From Pseudomonas baltica (GTDB taxonomy: Bacteria; Pseudomonadota; Gammaproteobacteria; Pseudomonadales; Pseudomonadaceae), in contig NZ_CP134771.1 in assembly GCF_031880315.1 (NCBI RefSeq), positions 1,612,001 through 1,676,000 on the forward strand: DNA of 64,000 nucleotides, given 5' to 3'. The notes beneath the pieces were generated by a model. It made no database searches. It was not told the DNA's origin and was given only the letters and a program-made list of their open reading frames with translations. Below are positions 36,703 through 45,232 of this stretch, piece by piece; positions within the stretch are counted from its first letter, which is position 1; each line of letters begins with the position of its first letter. The translations under genes were made by a program, and so were the position numbers.

Positions 36703-37773
36703 TCAATGCAACCGCTTGCGACACATCAACTGCGTCAACTTTGCCGTATCCGGCCGTTCGACGATCCCTTTCTCGGTAACGATGACATCGATCAAATCCG
36801 CTGGGGTCACGTCGAACACCGGGTTGATGGCGTCCAGGTCAAGAGTTTGCCCGCCGATATCCAGCAACTCGCGGGTATCGCGCTCTTCGAGCAAAATATC
36901 CTCGCCACTGGCCAGGCTCATGTCGATGCTCGAACTCGGCGCGACCACCATGAACCGCACGCCGTGGTGCATCGCCGCGACCGCCAGGTGGTAGGTGCCG
37001 ATCTTGCTGGCCACGTCGCCATTGGCGGTAATGCGGTCGGCACCGACGATCACCCAGGTGATGCCCTTGGTTTTCATCAGGTGCGCCGCCGCGGAGTCGG
37101 CATTGATGGTCACCGGGATGCCCTCGTTGGCGAGCTCCCAGGCCGTCAGCCGCGAGCCCTGCAGCCAGGGTCGGGTCTCGCCGGCGTACACGCGTTCGAC
37201 CATGCCTTCCAGCCAGGCGCCACGAATCACACCCAGCGCCGTACCGAAACCGCCCGTGGCCAAAGCGCCGGTATTGCCGTGGGTCAGCAATGCCTGCACA
37301 TTGCCCTGATGGCGGCGAATCAGGTCGACGCCCAATTGGGCCATGGTCAGGTTGGCTTCGCGGTCGCTCTCATGGAGGGTGATGGCTTCGGCCTCGAGCA
37401 CGGCCAGCGGATCTTCCTGAGGGCGCAAGCGCTCCAGGCGTTCACGCAGGCGATTAAGGGCCCACGACAGATTGGCGCCAGTCGGGCGCGCACGCAAAAG
37501 TACGGCGAAATCCTGCTTCAGCGCTGCCTGCCAGTCGCCGCCGGCAGCCAGGTGCCGACGGGCACTGAGGACCAGGCCATAGGCCGCGCTGATGGCGATC
37601 GCCGGGGCGCCGCGCACCACCATCGAGCGAATTGCCTCGGCCACGGCCCGGGCGTCGTCGTAGCGCAGCCAGGTCTGCTGGAACGGCAAGACCCGTTGAT
37701 CGAGCAGGTACAAGGCGCCGTCCCGCCAATCGATGGCTTTTACTTTCTCTGCAGCCAACAGTCGATCGCGCAT
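36703..37773 (-). CDS. mtnA: S-methyl-5-thioribose-1-phosphate isomerase
   Basis: 356 residues, eIF2B-like fold. Motifs: [29 protein letters not shown] (catalytic region) and [18 protein letters not shown] near the end, including the conserved Cys/Asp environment. It isomerises methylthioribose-1-phosphate in the methionine salvage route. It is divergent from the MTA deaminase gene (108 bases between), which works upstream in the same salvage route. Confidence 0.95.
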   Translation of the reverse strand: MRDRLLAAEKVKAIDWRDGALYLLDQRVLPFQQTWLRYDDARAVAEAIRSMVVRGAPAIAISAAYGLVLSARRHLAAGGDWQAALKQDFAVLLRARPTGANLSWALNRLRERLERLRPQEDPLAVLEAEAITLHESDREANLTMAQLGVDLIRRHQGNVQALLTHGNTGALATGGFGTALGVIRGAWLEGMVERVYAGETRPWLQGSRLTAWELANEGIPVTINADSAAAHLMKTKGITWVIVGADRITANGDVASKIGTYHLAVAAMHHGVRFMVVAPSSSIDMSLASGEDILLEERDTRELLDIGGQTLDLDAINPVFDVTPADLIDVIVTEKGIVERPDTAKLTQLMCRKRLH

Positions 37774-37881
37774 GCCACACCCCGTACTCGGACATCAAAA
37801 GCGGTCGATTATAGCGAGCCCCCGTCGCAGACGCTCGGGTATACTTCGCCATCATCGATCAAAAGCCTCGGAAACCTGACC

Positions 37882-39222
37882 ATGCCCAACCGCGCCGCCC
37901 CTCTCGACTTGTTGCTCCTGCCAAGCTGGCTGGTGCCCGTCGAGCCGGCCGGGGTCGTGCTGCATGATCACGGCCTGGGCATCCGCGATGGCCGCATCGC
38001 GTTTATCGGCCCCCGCGAAGAAGCCCTGCGGCAAACGGCTGCCGAGGTTCGCGAACTGCCCGGCATGCTGCTCAGCCCCGGCCTGATCAACGCCCACGGC
38101 CACGCGGCGATGACGCTGTTTCGCGGCATGGCCGACGACCTGCCGCTGATGACCTGGCTCGAACACCACATCTGGCCCGCTGAAGGCCGCTGGGTCGACG
38201 AAAGCTTCGTCGCCGACGGTACCGACCTGGCCATCGCCGAGCAGTTGCAGGGCGGTATCACCTGCTTCTCGGACATGTACTTCTATCCGTGGGTGGCTTG
38301 CGAACGGGTCAACCTCAGCGGCATGCGCGCGCAGATCACCGTGCCGGTGCTCGACTTCGAGATCCCGGGCGCGCGCACCACGGACGAAGCATTGCACCAG
38401 GGCGTCGAGCTTTTTGGCGAGATGCGCCATCACCCGCGCATCAGCATTGCCTTCGGCCCCCATGCGCCCTACACCGTCAACGACGAGAATCTGCAGAAGA
38501 TCCGCGTGCTGGCCGACGAAATGGACGCGGCCATTCATATGCATGTGCACGAGACCGCCTTCGAAGTGCAACAGGGCGTGGAGCAGACCGGCGAACGCCC
38601 CCTGGCTCGTCTTGCCCGCGCGGGCTTGCTGGGCCCACGCTTCCAGGCCGTGCACATGACTCAGATCACCGATGCGGACATCGCCCTGCTGGTCGAACAC
38701 AATTGCAGCGTGGTGCATTGCCCCGAGTCCAATCTCAAGCTGGCCAGCGGCTTCTGCCCGGTAGAGCGGCTCTGGCAGGCCGGCGTCAATGTGGCGATCG
38801 GCACCGATGGCGCGGCCAGCAACAACGACCTCGACCTGCTCGGCGAAACCCGCACCGCCGCGCTGCTGGCCAAGGCCGTGGCCGGCTCCGCCACTGCATT
38901 GGATGCCCACCGCGCCTTGCGCATGGCTACGCTCAATGGGGCCCGGGCCATGGGCCTGGAAGAACACATCGGCTCGCTGGAATTGGGCAAGGCTGCAGAC
39001 ATCACCGCTTTCGACCTGTCTGGCCTGGCGCAGCAGCCGATCTACGACCCGGTTTCGCAACTGATTTATGCCAGTGGCCGCCACTGCGTGCGCCACGTTT
39101 GGGTGGAGGGCCGGCAATTGCTCGATGATCGGCGCCTGACCAGCCTGGACGAAGGCCGCCTGCACGCCTGCGCGGTGCAATGGGGGAAACGCATCAAAGA
39201 TTCATCACGGCCGCCCCAGTAA
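37882..39222 (+). CDS. mtaD: 5'-methylthioadenosine / S-adenosylhomocysteine deaminase
   Basis: 446 residues of the TRZ/ATZ amidohydrolase family. Metal ligands are in [16 protein letters not shown] (His-X-His), [11 protein letters not shown] and [14 protein letters not shown]. The P. aeruginosa gene in the same position deaminates methylthioadenosine to methylthioinosine, which is then phosphorolysed and passed to MtnA; the same job is inferred. The start [16 protein letters not shown] at 37882 fits the family; the frame is open much further upstream only as a shadow of mtnA. Confidence 0.88.
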   Translation: MPNRAAPLDLLLLPSWLVPVEPAGVVLHDHGLGIRDGRIAFIGPREEALRQTAAEVRELPGMLLSPGLINAHGHAAMTLFRGMADDLPLMTWLEHHIWPAEGRWVDESFVADGTDLAIAEQLQGGITCFSDMYFYPWVACERVNLSGMRAQITVPVLDFEIPGARTTDEALHQGVELFGEMRHHPRISIAFGPHAPYTVNDENLQKIRVLADEMDAAIHMHVHETAFEVQQGVEQTGERPLARLARAGLLGPRFQAVHMTQITDADIALLVEHNCSVVHCPESNLKLASGFCPVERLWQAGVNVAIGTDGAASNNDLDLLGETRTAALLAKAVAGSATALDAHRALRMATLNGARAMGLEEHIGSLELGKAADITAFDLSGLAQQPIYDPVSQLIYASGRHCVRHVWVEGRQLLDDRRLTSLDEGRLHACAVQWGKRIKDSSRPPQ

Positions 39223-39270
39223 CGAGGGCGCGCGTTCCGCCACGAATTTTCAAGCTTTAGAGGAATACAC

Positions 39271-39969
39271 ATGAGCAACGTCGACACCGCAGAAATCGCC
39301 AAATTCGAGGCCCTGGCCCATCGCTGGTGGGACCGCGAGAGCGAGTTCAAGCCGCTGCACGATATCAACCCGTTGCGCGTCAACTGGATCGACGAACGGG
39401 TCAAGCTGGCCGGCAAGAAGGTCCTGGATGTGGGCTGCGGCGGCGGTATCCTCAGTGAAGCCATGGCCCTGCGCGGTGCCACGGTCATGGGCATCGACAT
39501 GGGCGAAGCGCCGCTGGCCGTAGCCCAGCTGCATCAGCTGGAGTCGGGTGTGACCGTCGAATACCGACAGATCACCGCCGAAGCCCTGGCCGAAGAGATG
39601 CCGGCGCAGTTCGATGTGGTCACCTGCCTCGAAATGCTCGAGCACGTGCCCGACCCTTCCTCGGTGATCCGCGCCTGCTGCGCTATGGTCAAGCCCGGCG
39701 GCCAGGTGTTCTTCTCCACCATCAACCGCAATCCCAAGGCCTACGCGCTGATGATCCTCGGCGCTGAATATGTCCTCAAGCTGCTGCCGCGCGGCACCCA
39801 CGACTTCAAGAAATTCATCCGCCCTTCGGAGCTGGGTGCCTGGAGCCGTCAAGCCGGCCTGCAGGTCAAGGACATCATCGGCCTGACCTACAATCCCCTG
39901 ACCAAGCATTACAAGCTGGCGTCCGATGTCGACGTCAACTACATGATCCAGACTCTGCGCGAGGAGTAA
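39271..39969 (+). CDS. ubiG: Ubiquinone biosynthesis O-methyltransferase
   Basis: 232 residues. SAM-binding motif [17 protein letters not shown], then [12 protein letters not shown] and the long helix typical of Ubi[21 protein letters not shown] near the N-terminus is diagnostic. It does both O-methylations in ubiquinone synthesis. GAGGAAT lies upstream of the ATG. mupP follows at five bases. Confidence 0.97.
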   Translation: MSNVDTAEIAKFEALAHRWWDRESEFKPLHDINPLRVNWIDERVKLAGKKVLDVGCGGGILSEAMALRGATVMGIDMGEAPLAVAQLHQLESGVTVEYRQITAEALAEEMPAQFDVVTCLEMLEHVPDPSSVIRACCAMVKPGGQVFFSTINRNPKAYALMILGAEYVLKLLPRGTHDFKKFIRPSELGAWSRQAGLQVKDIIGLTYNPLTKHYKLASDVDVNYMIQTLREE

Positions 39970-39974
39970 GCGGC

Positions 39975-40646
39975 ATGCGGTTACGAGCGGTTTTATTCGA
40001 CATGGACGGCACGCTGCTCGACACCGCGCCGGATTTCATCGCCATCTGCCAGGCCATGCGTGCCGAGCGCGGGCTGGCGCCGATCGCCGATAAACTGATC
40101 CGCGATGTGGTCTCGGGCGGGGCCAAGGCAATGGTCTGCGCCAGCTTCGAGATCAGCGCTGATGCGCCCGAGTTCGAAGCCTTGCGCCTGGAGTTCCTGG
40201 AACGCTATCAGGTGGGCTGCGCAGTGCACAGCCACCTGTATGACGGTATGGCCGAATTGCTCGCCGACATCGAAAAAGGCGGGCTGATCTGGGGCGTGGT
40301 GACCAACAAGCCGGTGCGCTTCGCCGAGCCGATCATGCAGCAACTGGGCCTGGCCGAACGCTCTGCGGTGCTGATCTGCCCGGATCATGTGACCCGCAGC
40401 AAGCCGGACCCAGAGCCCCTGCTGCTGGCCTGCAAGCAGCTGAACCTGGACCCGGCCGCCGTGCTGTTCGTGGGCGATGATCTGCGCGATATCGAGTCGG
40501 GCCGCGATGCCGGGACCAAGACCGTGGCCGTGCGCTACGGCTACATCCATCCGGACGACAACCCCAACCACTGGGGGGCCGATGCGGTGGTGGATCACCC
40601 GCTGGAGCTGCGCGCGTTGCTGGATCAGGCGGTGTGTGGCTGTTGA
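39975..40646 (+). CDS. mupP: N-acetylmuramic acid 6-phosphate phosphatase
   Basis: 223 residues, HAD superfamily. Motif I is [14 protein letters not shown], motif II VVTNKP and the motif III/IV region [11 protein letters not shown]...FVGDDLRD. In Pseudomonas the gene downstream of ubiG is MupP, which dephosphorylates MurNAc-6-phosphate in the AmgK/MurU cell-wall recycling route that bypasses MurA (and so gives fosfomycin tolerance). Phosphoglycolate phosphatase is the older annotation. The GAGGAG ribosome-binding site lies in the end of ubiG, so translation is coupled. Confidence 0.9.
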   Translation: MRLRAVLFDMDGTLLDTAPDFIAICQAMRAERGLAPIADKLIRDVVSGGAKAMVCASFEISADAPEFEALRLEFLERYQVGCAVHSHLYDGMAELLADIEKGGLIWGVVTNKPVRFAEPIMQQLGLAERSAVLICPDHVTRSKPDPEPLLLACKQLNLDPAAVLFVGDDLRDIESGRDAGTKTVAVRYGYIHPDDNPNHWGADAVVDHPLELRALLDQAVCGC

Positions 40647-40667
40647 TAACGCCGTCTGGTAGGCCGC

Positions 40668-40753
40668 TGCCCCTATGGGACTGGGCTCTGCCCAGGAAGA
40701 GGCCCGCAATGACGCCACAAGAACCTGGGGGCAGAGCCTGCTCTCGCAGGGAT
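40668..40753. repeat. REP pair, type B
   Basis: CCCCTATGGGACTGGGCTCTGCCCAGGAAG facing CTGGGGGCAGAGCCTGCTCTCGCAGGG, between mupP and the yciK-like gene. The GGGCTCTGCCC core sets it apart from the type A repeats. Confidence 0.8.
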
Positions 40754-40796
40754 TTTGTGGACGCGCTTGGCGGGCGTAATCACTAGAGGAATCCCC

Positions 40797-41537
40797 ATGT
40801 TCGACTACACCCCCCGCCCCCACCTGCTCAAAGGCCGCATCATCCTGGTCACCGGTGCCGGGCGCGGTATCGGCGCAGCAGCGGCGTTGAGCTTTGCAGC
40901 CCATGGCGCCACAGTGCTGTTGCTGGGCAAGACCGAATCGCGTCTGAGCGCTGTGTACGATCAGATCGAAGCCGCTGGCTATCCGCGCCCGGCGGTGATC
41001 CCGTTCGACCTGGCCACGGCGCAGCCCGACCAGTACCAGGCCCTGGCATCGATGCTTGAAACCGAATTCGGCCACCTCGACGGCTTGCTGCACAACGCCT
41101 CGATAATTGGCCCGCGCACACCGCTCGAGCAGTTGGGTGGTGCACAATTCATGGAGGTGATGCAGGTCAACGTCAATGCCATGTTCATGCTCACCAGCGC
41201 GCTGCTGCCCTTGCTCAAGCGCTCGCAGGACGGCTCGGTGGTGTTCACTTCCAGCAGCGTCGGCCGCAAAGGGCGGGCCTACTGGGGCGCGTATGGAGTA
41301 TCGAAGTTTGCCACCGAGGGCCTGATGCAGACCCTCGCCGACGAATTGCAGGGTGTCGCGCCGGTACGCGCCAACAGCATCAACCCGGGCGCGACCCGGA
41401 CCGATATGCGCGCGCAGGCTTATCCCGCGGAGGACCCGAGCAACAACCCGAGCCCGGAAGCGATCATGCCGGTGTATCTGTACCTGCTGGGGCCCGACAG
41501 CGCCGGGGTGTCCGGCCAGGCTTTCAATGCGCAGTAG
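40797..41537 (+). CDS. yciK: YciK-like short-chain dehydrogenase
   Basis: 246 residues starting MFDYTPRPHLLKGRIILVTGAGRGIG, the cofactor site; ASIIG, SSSVGRKG and YGVSKFATEG give the catalytic set. In pseudomonads and enterics this oxidoreductase of unknown substrate sits by ubiG/mupP or topA/cob genes. AGAGGAA lies upstream of the start. A REP pair separates it from mupP. Confidence 0.92.
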   Translation: MFDYTPRPHLLKGRIILVTGAGRGIGAAAALSFAAHGATVLLLGKTESRLSAVYDQIEAAGYPRPAVIPFDLATAQPDQYQALASMLETEFGHLDGLLHNASIIGPRTPLEQLGGAQFMEVMQVNVNAMFMLTSALLPLLKRSQDGSVVFTSSSVGRKGRAYWGAYGVSKFATEGLMQTLADELQGVAPVRANSINPGATRTDMRAQAYPAEDPSNNPSPEAIMPVYLYLLGPDSAGVSGQAFNAQ

Positions 41538-41559
41538 TTCAGTCAGTCATGGGTGATCT

Positions 41560-41651
41560 GGCGGGCCTCTTCGCGCGCAAGCTTCGCTTCCACAGTGTTG
41601 GCAGATTCTGCGATGAACACCCGTGGGAGCAAGGTTGCGCTTTCGGCGGCG
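41560..41651. repeat. REP pair, type A
   Basis: GGGCCTCTTCGCGCGCAAGCTTCGCTTCCACAG facing CCGTGGGAGCAAGGTTGCGCTTTCGGCGG. It lies in the space where the yciK-like and TenA-like genes converge. Confidence 0.8.
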
Positions 41652-41680
41652 CATAAGCCGAGCCTGCAGACCACGGGATT

Positions 41681-42481
41681 TCAGGCATAACTAGGCTGAA
41701 GCTGCGCCGCAGCCTCCTTCGTGCCGCCGCGCTCGATCTCCATGCAGTGCTCCAGAAACAAAAACATGTAGTCATAGCTCTTGCACACAGCTTTGCGGAT
41801 ATCCGCCTGGATGATCCGCGACGGGTTGGGGCCCGCCAGGGTGCAGACGATTTCCAGGGCTTCCCACGGGTGGGCATCGTCGTACTGGGCGTGCATCTTA
41901 AGCCACTTCATGGCGCGCTTGCGGCCCTCTTCCGGGAAGGCATTGGCATAGGTGTCCTGGCTACAGACGATCGCCGCCCACTCTCCGGTCGCCCCTTCGA
42001 TAGCGTAGTTGGTGGCGGCCATGGCGATCATCAACGGATCGGTCGAACAGCTCTGCCAGCACCAGTGACTCAGCGCATGCAGTTGCGGCGAGACCTTCTG
42101 CGCCTGCAGATCCTCAAGGCTGACCCCGTGGGCGTTGGCCCAATGCACCCAGTAATCGGCGTGATTGAGTTCGACGCGGATGTTGCGCATGAGCCAGCGA
42201 CGCGCCATGTCCTCACCCTGATGACGGGCAAAGCGCGTCTTGGTCAGGTTTTGCGCCATATACAAGGCGAATTGCTCGACTACCGGCCAGCCACCGATCA
42301 GGTACTGGCGCATCGTTCTGGGGCTCAGGGTGTTATCGCGCATGCGCCTGTACAGCTCATGCTCGACCACCCGGCGCTTGCTCGGTGCGCAATCGCTGAT
42401 CAGCTGCTGCGCCCACACCGGGTAGCTCGCGGCTTCCATGAGTGGGCCGGTTCTGGTGAAACCTTCAAAGACCTCGTTCAT
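41681..42481 (-). CDS. TenA/PqqC-like haem-oxygenase-fold protein
   Basis: 266 residues, all-helical, with VEHELYRRM, LNHADYWVHWANAHG, NYAIEGATGEW and HAQYDDAHPWEALEIV, the spaced Glu/His/Asp helices of the TenA-PqqC superfamily. Some members are diiron oxidases, others thiaminases; the His/Glu/Asp pattern makes a metal site plausible but not proven. No thiamine or PQQ genes are nearby. The ATG at 42481 with AAGGAAA upstream is preferred to a GTG at 42487. It follows the GGDEF-EAL gene on the same strand at 46 bases, so the two may be co-transcribed. Confidence 0.75.
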   Translation of the reverse strand: MNEVFEGFTRTGPLMEAASYPVWAQQLISDCAPSKRRVVEHELYRRMRDNTLSPRTMRQYLIGGWPVVEQFALYMAQNLTKTRFARHQGEDMARRWLMRNIRVELNHADYWVHWANAHGVSLEDLQAQKVSPQLHALSHWCWQSCSTDPLMIAMAATNYAIEGATGEWAAIVCSQDTYANAFPEEGRKRAMKWLKMHAQYDDAHPWEALEIVCTLAGPNPSRIIQADIRKAVCKSYDYMFLFLEHCMEIERGGTKEAAAQLQPSYA

Positions 42482-42526
42482 CGACACTTTCCTTTCCGTT
42501 GGTAAAAAACCGCGCAGTGGCAGTCT

Positions 42527-44995
42527 TCAACGGAAAGTACCCGGTGCCTTGAAAAGTAAGGGCCTGAGGCGTTCATCGATCCGTCGCAAACTGTCACAGG
42601 TAAAAGGCTGAGGCCTCTCGATGAGGTACCCCTGCGCATAATCGACCCCGATCTCCATCAGGGCCTGTTCAATCAGTGGTGTCTCGACGAATTCGGCGAT
42701 GGTGCGTTTACCCATCACGTGCCCGATATGGTTGATCACCTCGACCATGGCGCGGTTGATCGGGTCGTCGAGCATGTCCTTGACGAAGCTCCCGTCGATC
42801 TTCAGGTAATCCACCGGCAAGTGCTTGAGATACGCAAAAGACGACATGCCAGCGCAGAAATCGTCGAGTGAAAACTGGCACCCCAGCGCCTTGAGCTCAT
42901 TGATGAAACGAATGGCGCTGCCCAGGTTGGCGATGGCGCTGGTTTCGGTGATCTCGAAGCAAATCATGTTCGGTGGTATCGAAAAGCGGTGGAACTGTTC
43001 CTGCAAGTAATCAAGGAATTCGTCATCGCCGATGCTGCTGCCCGACAGATTGATCGCACACAGCGCCAACGGCGTCGCCGAGTCGACGGGTGTTTCGCTG
43101 ATGCATTGGGCAATGACCTTGAAGACGTTTTGCACCACCCAGCGGTCCAGCGTGGTCATCAGCCCGTAGCGCTCGGCAGCCGGGATGAAGCTGTCCGGGA
43201 GGATGATTCGACCGTTTTCGTCCTGCAGGCGCAACAGTACCTCGATGTGCCCGCCACGCTGCGCTGAGGGGTCAAGACCGGCGATCTCCTGACTGTAGAG
43301 GCAAAAACGGTTCTCTTCCAGTGCCATGTGCAGGCGTTGCACCCAGGCCATTTCACCGAAGCGCACCGACAGCTCGGTATCATCGGCGTGGTAGACCTGC
43401 ACCCGATTACGGCCCTTTTCCTTGGCCATGTAACATGCCATGTCGGCGGCCCGCAGCGAAGCCTCCAGGCTGGTCGGCATTTGCGTGATGTGCACCAGGC
43501 CAATACTGACCGAAGTCATGAACGGCCGGGTCTTCCACACGAAGTGCAGGTTCTGCACGGTTTCGCGCAGGCCTTCGGCGATCTTTTCGGCGGTCTCTGG
43601 CGGGCAGTTCTCCAGGAGAATGCCGAACTCGTCGCCACCCAGTCGCGCCAGGGTATCCCCTTCACGCAGGCCCGATTGCAGCAAGGCGCAAATGTGTCGC
43701 AGCAGTTCGTCGCCAGCGGCGTGGCCACTGGTGTCGTTGACCAGCTTGAACTGATCGAGATCGAGGAACATCAACGAGTGGCGGCTTGGCTGGCGCATCA
43801 GCCCGTTCAGGGCCAGCTCCAGGCGGTATTCGAATTCGCGACGGTTAGCCAGCCCGGTGAGGGCGTCGTGGGTGGCCTGCCAGGACAGGTTGGCGATGTA
43901 TTGGCGCTCTTGCGTCATGTCGTGCAGCACCAGCACCGTGCCGCCGATCTTGCCCTCGGTCATGATCGGTGCGCCCACCAAGGTCACCGACACCGTACTG
44001 CCGTCCAGGCGCTGGATCAGCTTGGCATGCTCGCTGCCGCCATTGAGCTGCCCGCCATAAATGCGTTCGATGAGGGTATAAGCGTCTTTCTCCGCGTTTT
44101 CGTCCAGTAGATTGAACAGCGCCGCCAAAGGCAATCCGCTGGCCTGACCAGCGTTCCAGTGGGTCAAGTGCTCGGCGGCCGGGTTCATGTAGACGATCGA
44201 GCCATCGACGTCGGTAGCGATCACTCCGTCGCCGATCGATGCCAGGGTAATCTGCGCCCGGTCCTTTTCAGCCTGCAACGCCACCGCGAACGCCTGGCGC
44301 TGGGTCAGCAACTTGCTGGTACGCCACAACGCCAGGGCGATCAACACCAGTGCGGTACCGAGATTGACTGCCACCAGCAACTTGAGCATGAACCGCGAGC
44401 CCTGGCCCAGCGCCTCGCTGAAGGCCACGGCGGCAGGTGTCACGCCGTCGTTGATCTCGAGGATCTGCTGCTTCCAGCGGCCCAGGTCCTGCACGGTCGC
44501 GTCCCCCGCCTGCAGGCTGGCGTGCATCTGCTGCGCCACGCGATCGAGTTGCACCAGATAACCGTCACCAATGGTCCACAGATCGATGGCCTGGGCGAAG
44601 TAGCTGAAATGACGGAAATTGAGAAAGAACCAGATCACCCCGTCAAAATCATCGGGATGATTGCCGCCCTGCGCCAGACCGCGACGCGCCTTTTCGATGT
44701 CGGGCACCGGCTGGTCGAGGGCGACACGCAGATCGTGGCTGCCCTGAGGGATGGCGATCGCCTGCTGGTACTTGGCGAAGATCTGTTCGTCGGGGTGGTC
44801 GGCGTACAGGCTCAGATAGTAGATGGCATCTTTCTGGCCCTTGGACCACAGGCTCTCGCCAGCAACGTAGCCGCGTACCGCCGACAAGGCATACAAGCTT
44901 ACGCACCCCAGCAGAGCCAAGAGGATGACGACGGCGATAAACGGCCAGACGATACCCAACAGGCGCGGCTTTTCGAGTGTCCGATTTTGCTTCAT
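42527..44995 (-). CDS. Membrane PAS-GGDEF-EAL cyclic-di-GMP protein
   Basis: 822 residues. An N-terminal membrane helix (LLGIVWPFIAVVILLALLGC) and a second near 205 (LLVAVNLGTALVLIALALW) flank a periplasmic sensor of about 160 residues. A PAS domain (IGDGVIATDVDGSIVYMNPA) comes next, then a GGDEF domain with an intact LARLGGDEFGILLE, and an EAL domain with EVLLRL in place of EALLRW, ITETSAIANL and DDFCAGMSSFAYLKHLPVDY. Both synthesis and breakdown of c-di-GMP look possible. The signal is unknown. AAGGGA lies upstream of the start. Confidence 0.9.
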   Translation of the reverse strand: MKQNRTLEKPRLLGIVWPFIAVVILLALLGCVSLYALSAVRGYVAGESLWSKGQKDAIYYLSLYADHPDEQIFAKYQQAIAIPQGSHDLRVALDQPVPDIEKARRGLAQGGNHPDDFDGVIWFFLNFRHFSYFAQAIDLWTIGDGYLVQLDRVAQQMHASLQAGDATVQDLGRWKQQILEINDGVTPAAVAFSEALGQGSRFMLKLLVAVNLGTALVLIALALWRTSKLLTQRQAFAVALQAEKDRAQITLASIGDGVIATDVDGSIVYMNPAAEHLTHWNAGQASGLPLAALFNLLDENAEKDAYTLIERIYGGQLNGGSEHAKLIQRLDGSTVSVTLVGAPIMTEGKIGGTVLVLHDMTQERQYIANLSWQATHDALTGLANRREFEYRLELALNGLMRQPSRHSLMFLDLDQFKLVNDTSGHAAGDELLRHICALLQSGLREGDTLARLGGDEFGILLENCPPETAEKIAEGLRETVQNLHFVWKTRPFMTSVSIGLVHITQMPTSLEASLRAADMACYMAKEKGRNRVQVYHADDTELSVRFGEMAWVQRLHMALEENRFCLYSQEIAGLDPSAQRGGHIEVLLRLQDENGRIILPDSFIPAAERYGLMTTLDRWVVQNVFKVIAQCISETPVDSATPLALCAINLSGSSIGDDEFLDYLQEQFHRFSIPPNMICFEITETSAIANLGSAIRFINELKALGCQFSLDDFCAGMSSFAYLKHLPVDYLKIDGSFVKDMLDDPINRAMVEVINHIGHVMGKRTIAEFVETPLIEQALMEIGVDYAQGYLIERPQPFTCDSLRRIDERLRPLLFKAPGTFR

Positions 44996-45121
44996 GAGGT
45001 CCCTTGCATCAGCACAGTCAGACAGCGTCAGGTAAAACTTCGCTCACATCAGCACAGCGTAGGCCATGAGTCAAAGCACATAGCCATCTTATTGCTATCG
45101 GCTTGAAATGTTTCACAATTA

Positions 45122-45211
45122 TCCGTGGGAGCGGGCTTTGCGCGCGAAAGCGCTGGCTGCCTTGCCGCCTATGCCATCAGCGCCTTCGCAGGCTGTGCGC
45201 GTTCCCGCACG
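45122..45211. repeat. REP-like pair
   Basis: CCGTGGGAGCGGGCTTTGCGCGCGAAAGCG facing GCGCCTTCGCAGGCTGTGCGCGTTCCCGCACG between the ABC exporter stop and the GGDEF-EAL start. The two arms are less alike than in the other pairs. Confidence 0.65.
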
Positions 45212-45232
45212 ATGGACCACGCTCCACAATTA

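Noticed and set aside
36685..37881. N-terminal 399-codon extension of the MTA deaminase frame
   Set aside because: It is antisense to mtnA, has no domain, and the deaminase family starts at 37882.
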